DNA from: Trichomonas vaginalis G3
Taxonomy: Eukaryota; Parabasalia; Trichomonadida; Trichomonadidae
Length of the DNA: 64,000 nucleotides
Direction: 5' to 3'
Assembly: GCF_026262505.1 (NCBI RefSeq)
Contig: NC_067208.1
Location: 16,997,962 to 17,061,961, forward strand
The translations under genes were made by a program, and so were the position numbers. This document shows positions 62,389 to 64,000 of this stretch, in pieces. Each line of letters begins with the position of its first letter. Positions within the stretch are counted from its first letter, which is position 1. Under the pieces are notes generated by a model. It was not told the DNA's origin. It saw nothing but the letters and a program-made list of their open reading frames with translations, and searched no databases.

Positions 62389-64000
62389 ATGTCACATATA
62401 AAAAGAAGAGGACAAGTAGCGCAATTACCTGATTTAGATGTAATAAATGGAGATGCTCCAATTCCTCCAACACCTACTCAAAACAATCCTCCTCCAAGAA
62501 TGCGCTCTTTTTCAAGAGGACGTGGAGTTCCTGTAACAGAGGCTCCTCCAGCTGAATTAGCAGCTCAGCCAGTCGCTGCAGAAAAACCTGCTCCAGCAAA
62601 ACCAAAACAAAAAGAATATACAGATGTCAATGATCTGCCAAACAAACTAGAAAAAGAAATCTCTCAATTGCATTCTTCAATTGCTCAAGCACTTATCACG
62701 GAAGTTGGTACTCTTCAAGAATCTGCCGAAAAATTGACTGAAATGAATACACTTGTTTCAAATTATCTAAAAACATCAACAGGATCGAAAGACGTTGAAT
62801 CAGAAGTATACAAGAAATTAATCATGATTAACTCAGATCATAAAGTAAGCGCTACAACAATCGCTAATAAACGTCGTGTTATTGAAAAACTTCAACTGAT
62901 CATAGAAGTAGCTGCCATACCAGAGAAATGGACGAGAGTGCTCGGACAGTCAACATTTCCTGCACAAAATGTTGGCAGTTTGCAGTCAATTCTTGAAGAA
63001 GCGACAAAAGCTTTATTACCTGAGAATACTCCACCAATTCTTGTTGGCCTTGTTGCTGCCAAGAACAGGGAAGCCGATATCAATACAGCTTTAATGCAAT
63101 TTTCAAATAATTTCACGAGATTTTTCATTAATATTTTCAAATCTCCACAAGAACTTGAACAATTAGCATCGCAATCGAAAGGAGCTACGAACAGACCTCG
63201 CATTGATACTTCTCAACCAGCTCAGCCTTTCTCAGTTAACTTAGAAAATCATACTTTACTTCGTGCCATTTATTCTTACTCCTGGATCATTCTTTGGATC
63301 AAGAATCGCTATCCAGATAACTTCAAGACCATGGTTACCGCCTTCCACGATGCTTCAAAGCTTACAACTCAATCATCTCTGATTGATGTCCTCGAGAAGT
63401 CAATCAAACGTATCACAGAGATGGAGCCGACAAAGAATAAAAACGATCTGTTCTCTGCTGGCTCGAATATGAAGGAAGCACAAGCCCAAGAAATCTGGGA
63501 TATCCTAAACAAGACTTCCGACACCATATTCGACTCCAGCCTGAAAGAGAAAATTATTCTGATGGAGTTCTGGGGCGTAGAACAGTACCTCGACGATTTA
63601 ATTCCGAAAGCCGTTTTAGATAAGATCGAAAGCATGTGGATGCATGCAGGAAAGTTCGATATGTTCTTCATTCTCCGTGGTGCCTCACTGAATAACGAGA
63701 TAATCAGCCAGAAAAACCTTCCTTTGGAGTCAATTGTCGAAGCATTGGGTCATAAATGGGACAAATACATCGAAAAGCAGTCCAAACTCATTATGGCCGA
63801 GAAGTTCGAGTACAAGAAGACCACAACTCTCGCTCCTTGTAAAGCATTTCCCAAATTCGTACATTATTTGCTTTCAAAGAAGCTCGAATACGATAATGAG
63901 CTTCTTGAAGATGCTTTCGACAAGCTATGCACTGCGTTAACAGATTGGTTGGTCCAAATCGTTGCTCCTAAAGCCGAAAAGAAGAAACAAGAAAGATTAA
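62389..64000 (+). CDS. Sec3/EXOC1-like exocyst subunit (runs off the window)
   Basis: From the ATG at 62389 (MSHIKRRGQVAQLPDLDVIN) the frame is open for 537 codons to the window end with no stop. The first 75 residues are Pro/Ala-rich and disordered. Residues 85-180 are helical, probably coiled coil, and the rest is an alpha-helical rod. The segment HKWDKYIEKQSKLIMAEKFE ... APCKAFPKFVHYLL ... ELLEDAFDKLCTALTDWL matches the pattern of the Sec3 C-terminal domain (W..F...Q ... FP.F ... AYD.I). Sec3 anchors the exocyst at the plasma membrane for vesicle tethering. Another exocyst-type subunit remains possible. Codon use is less AT-rich towards the 3' part, as in highly constrained genes. Confidence 0.6.
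   Translation, partial: MSHIKRRGQVAQLPDLDVINGDAPIPPTPTQNNPPPRMRSFSRGRGVPVTEAPPAELAAQPVAAEKPAPAKPKQKEYTDVNDLPNKLEKEISQLHSSIAQALITEVGTLQESAEKLTEMNTLVSNYLKTSTGSKDVESEVYKKLIMINSDHKVSATTIANKRRVIEKLQLIIEVAAIPEKWTRVLGQSTFPAQNVGSLQSILEEATKALLPENTPPILVGLVAAKNREADINTALMQFSNNFTRFFINIFKSPQELEQLASQSKGATNRPRIDTSQPAQPFSVNLENHTLLRAIYSYSWIILWIKNRYPDNFKTMVTAFHDASKLTTQSSLIDVLEKSIKRITEMEPTKNKNDLFSAGSNMKEAQAQEIWDILNKTSDTIFDSSLKEKIILMEFWGVEQYLDDLIPKAVLDKIESMWMHAGKFDMFFILRGASLNNEIISQKNLPLESIVEALGHKWDKYIEKQSKLIMAEKFEYKKTTTLAPCKAFPKFVHYLLSKKLEYDNELLEDAFDKLCTALTDWLVQIVAPKAEKKKQERL

Overview
The window is AT-rich nuclear DNA of a trichomonad parabasalid, most likely Trichomonas vaginalis or a close relative. The signs are intronless long genes, ankyrin-repeat and HECT ubiquitin-ligase families, short TCA-type initiator motifs just upstream of ATG codons, large Maverick/Polinton elements and a mariner of the DD34D type. 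No rRNA, tRNA or CRISPR array was seen.

Layout. (1) 1-11570 is the right-hand part of a Maverick (copy A), with KilA-N, integrase, fibre-like, capsid-like and packaging-ATPase genes; it is broken and its left end lies outside the window. (2) 11571-13840 holds minisatellite sequence and a second Maverick right terminus, in which a 62-bp subterminal unit has expanded to about 12 copies. (3) 13841-32054 is host DNA: a 121-bp repeat, an importin-like fragment, a large secreted-protein gene split by a hairpin-rich transposon, a 1796-residue alpha-solenoid protein, an acylphosphatase and an ankyrin protein. (4) 32055-59857 is one host HECT E3 ligase gene, now a pseudogene, split by an almost complete Maverick (copy 2, 33651-55157, long inverted repeats, 5-bp target duplication) and by a mariner (56318-57619). 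(5) 60111-62276 is a frameshifted ankyrin gene. (6) 62389 to the window end is a Sec3/EXOC1-like exocyst gene that runs off the edge.

The Mavericks are treated as fossils. Copy 2 shows the family set: major and minor capsid proteins, packaging ATPase, protein-primed DNA polymerase B and integrase, plus a fibre whose end resembles a phage tail-collar domain.

The most unusual signals are two small sequence families. One is a roughly 1-kb non-autonomous transposon (8884-10080 and 17956-18910) made of 250-bp tandem units that are nearly all hairpin stem, with loops that flip orientation and 5-bp target duplications. The other is a family of 26-33 bp GC-rich double-hairpin inserts inside unrelated Maverick genes, including an identical 27-bp copy in two genes.
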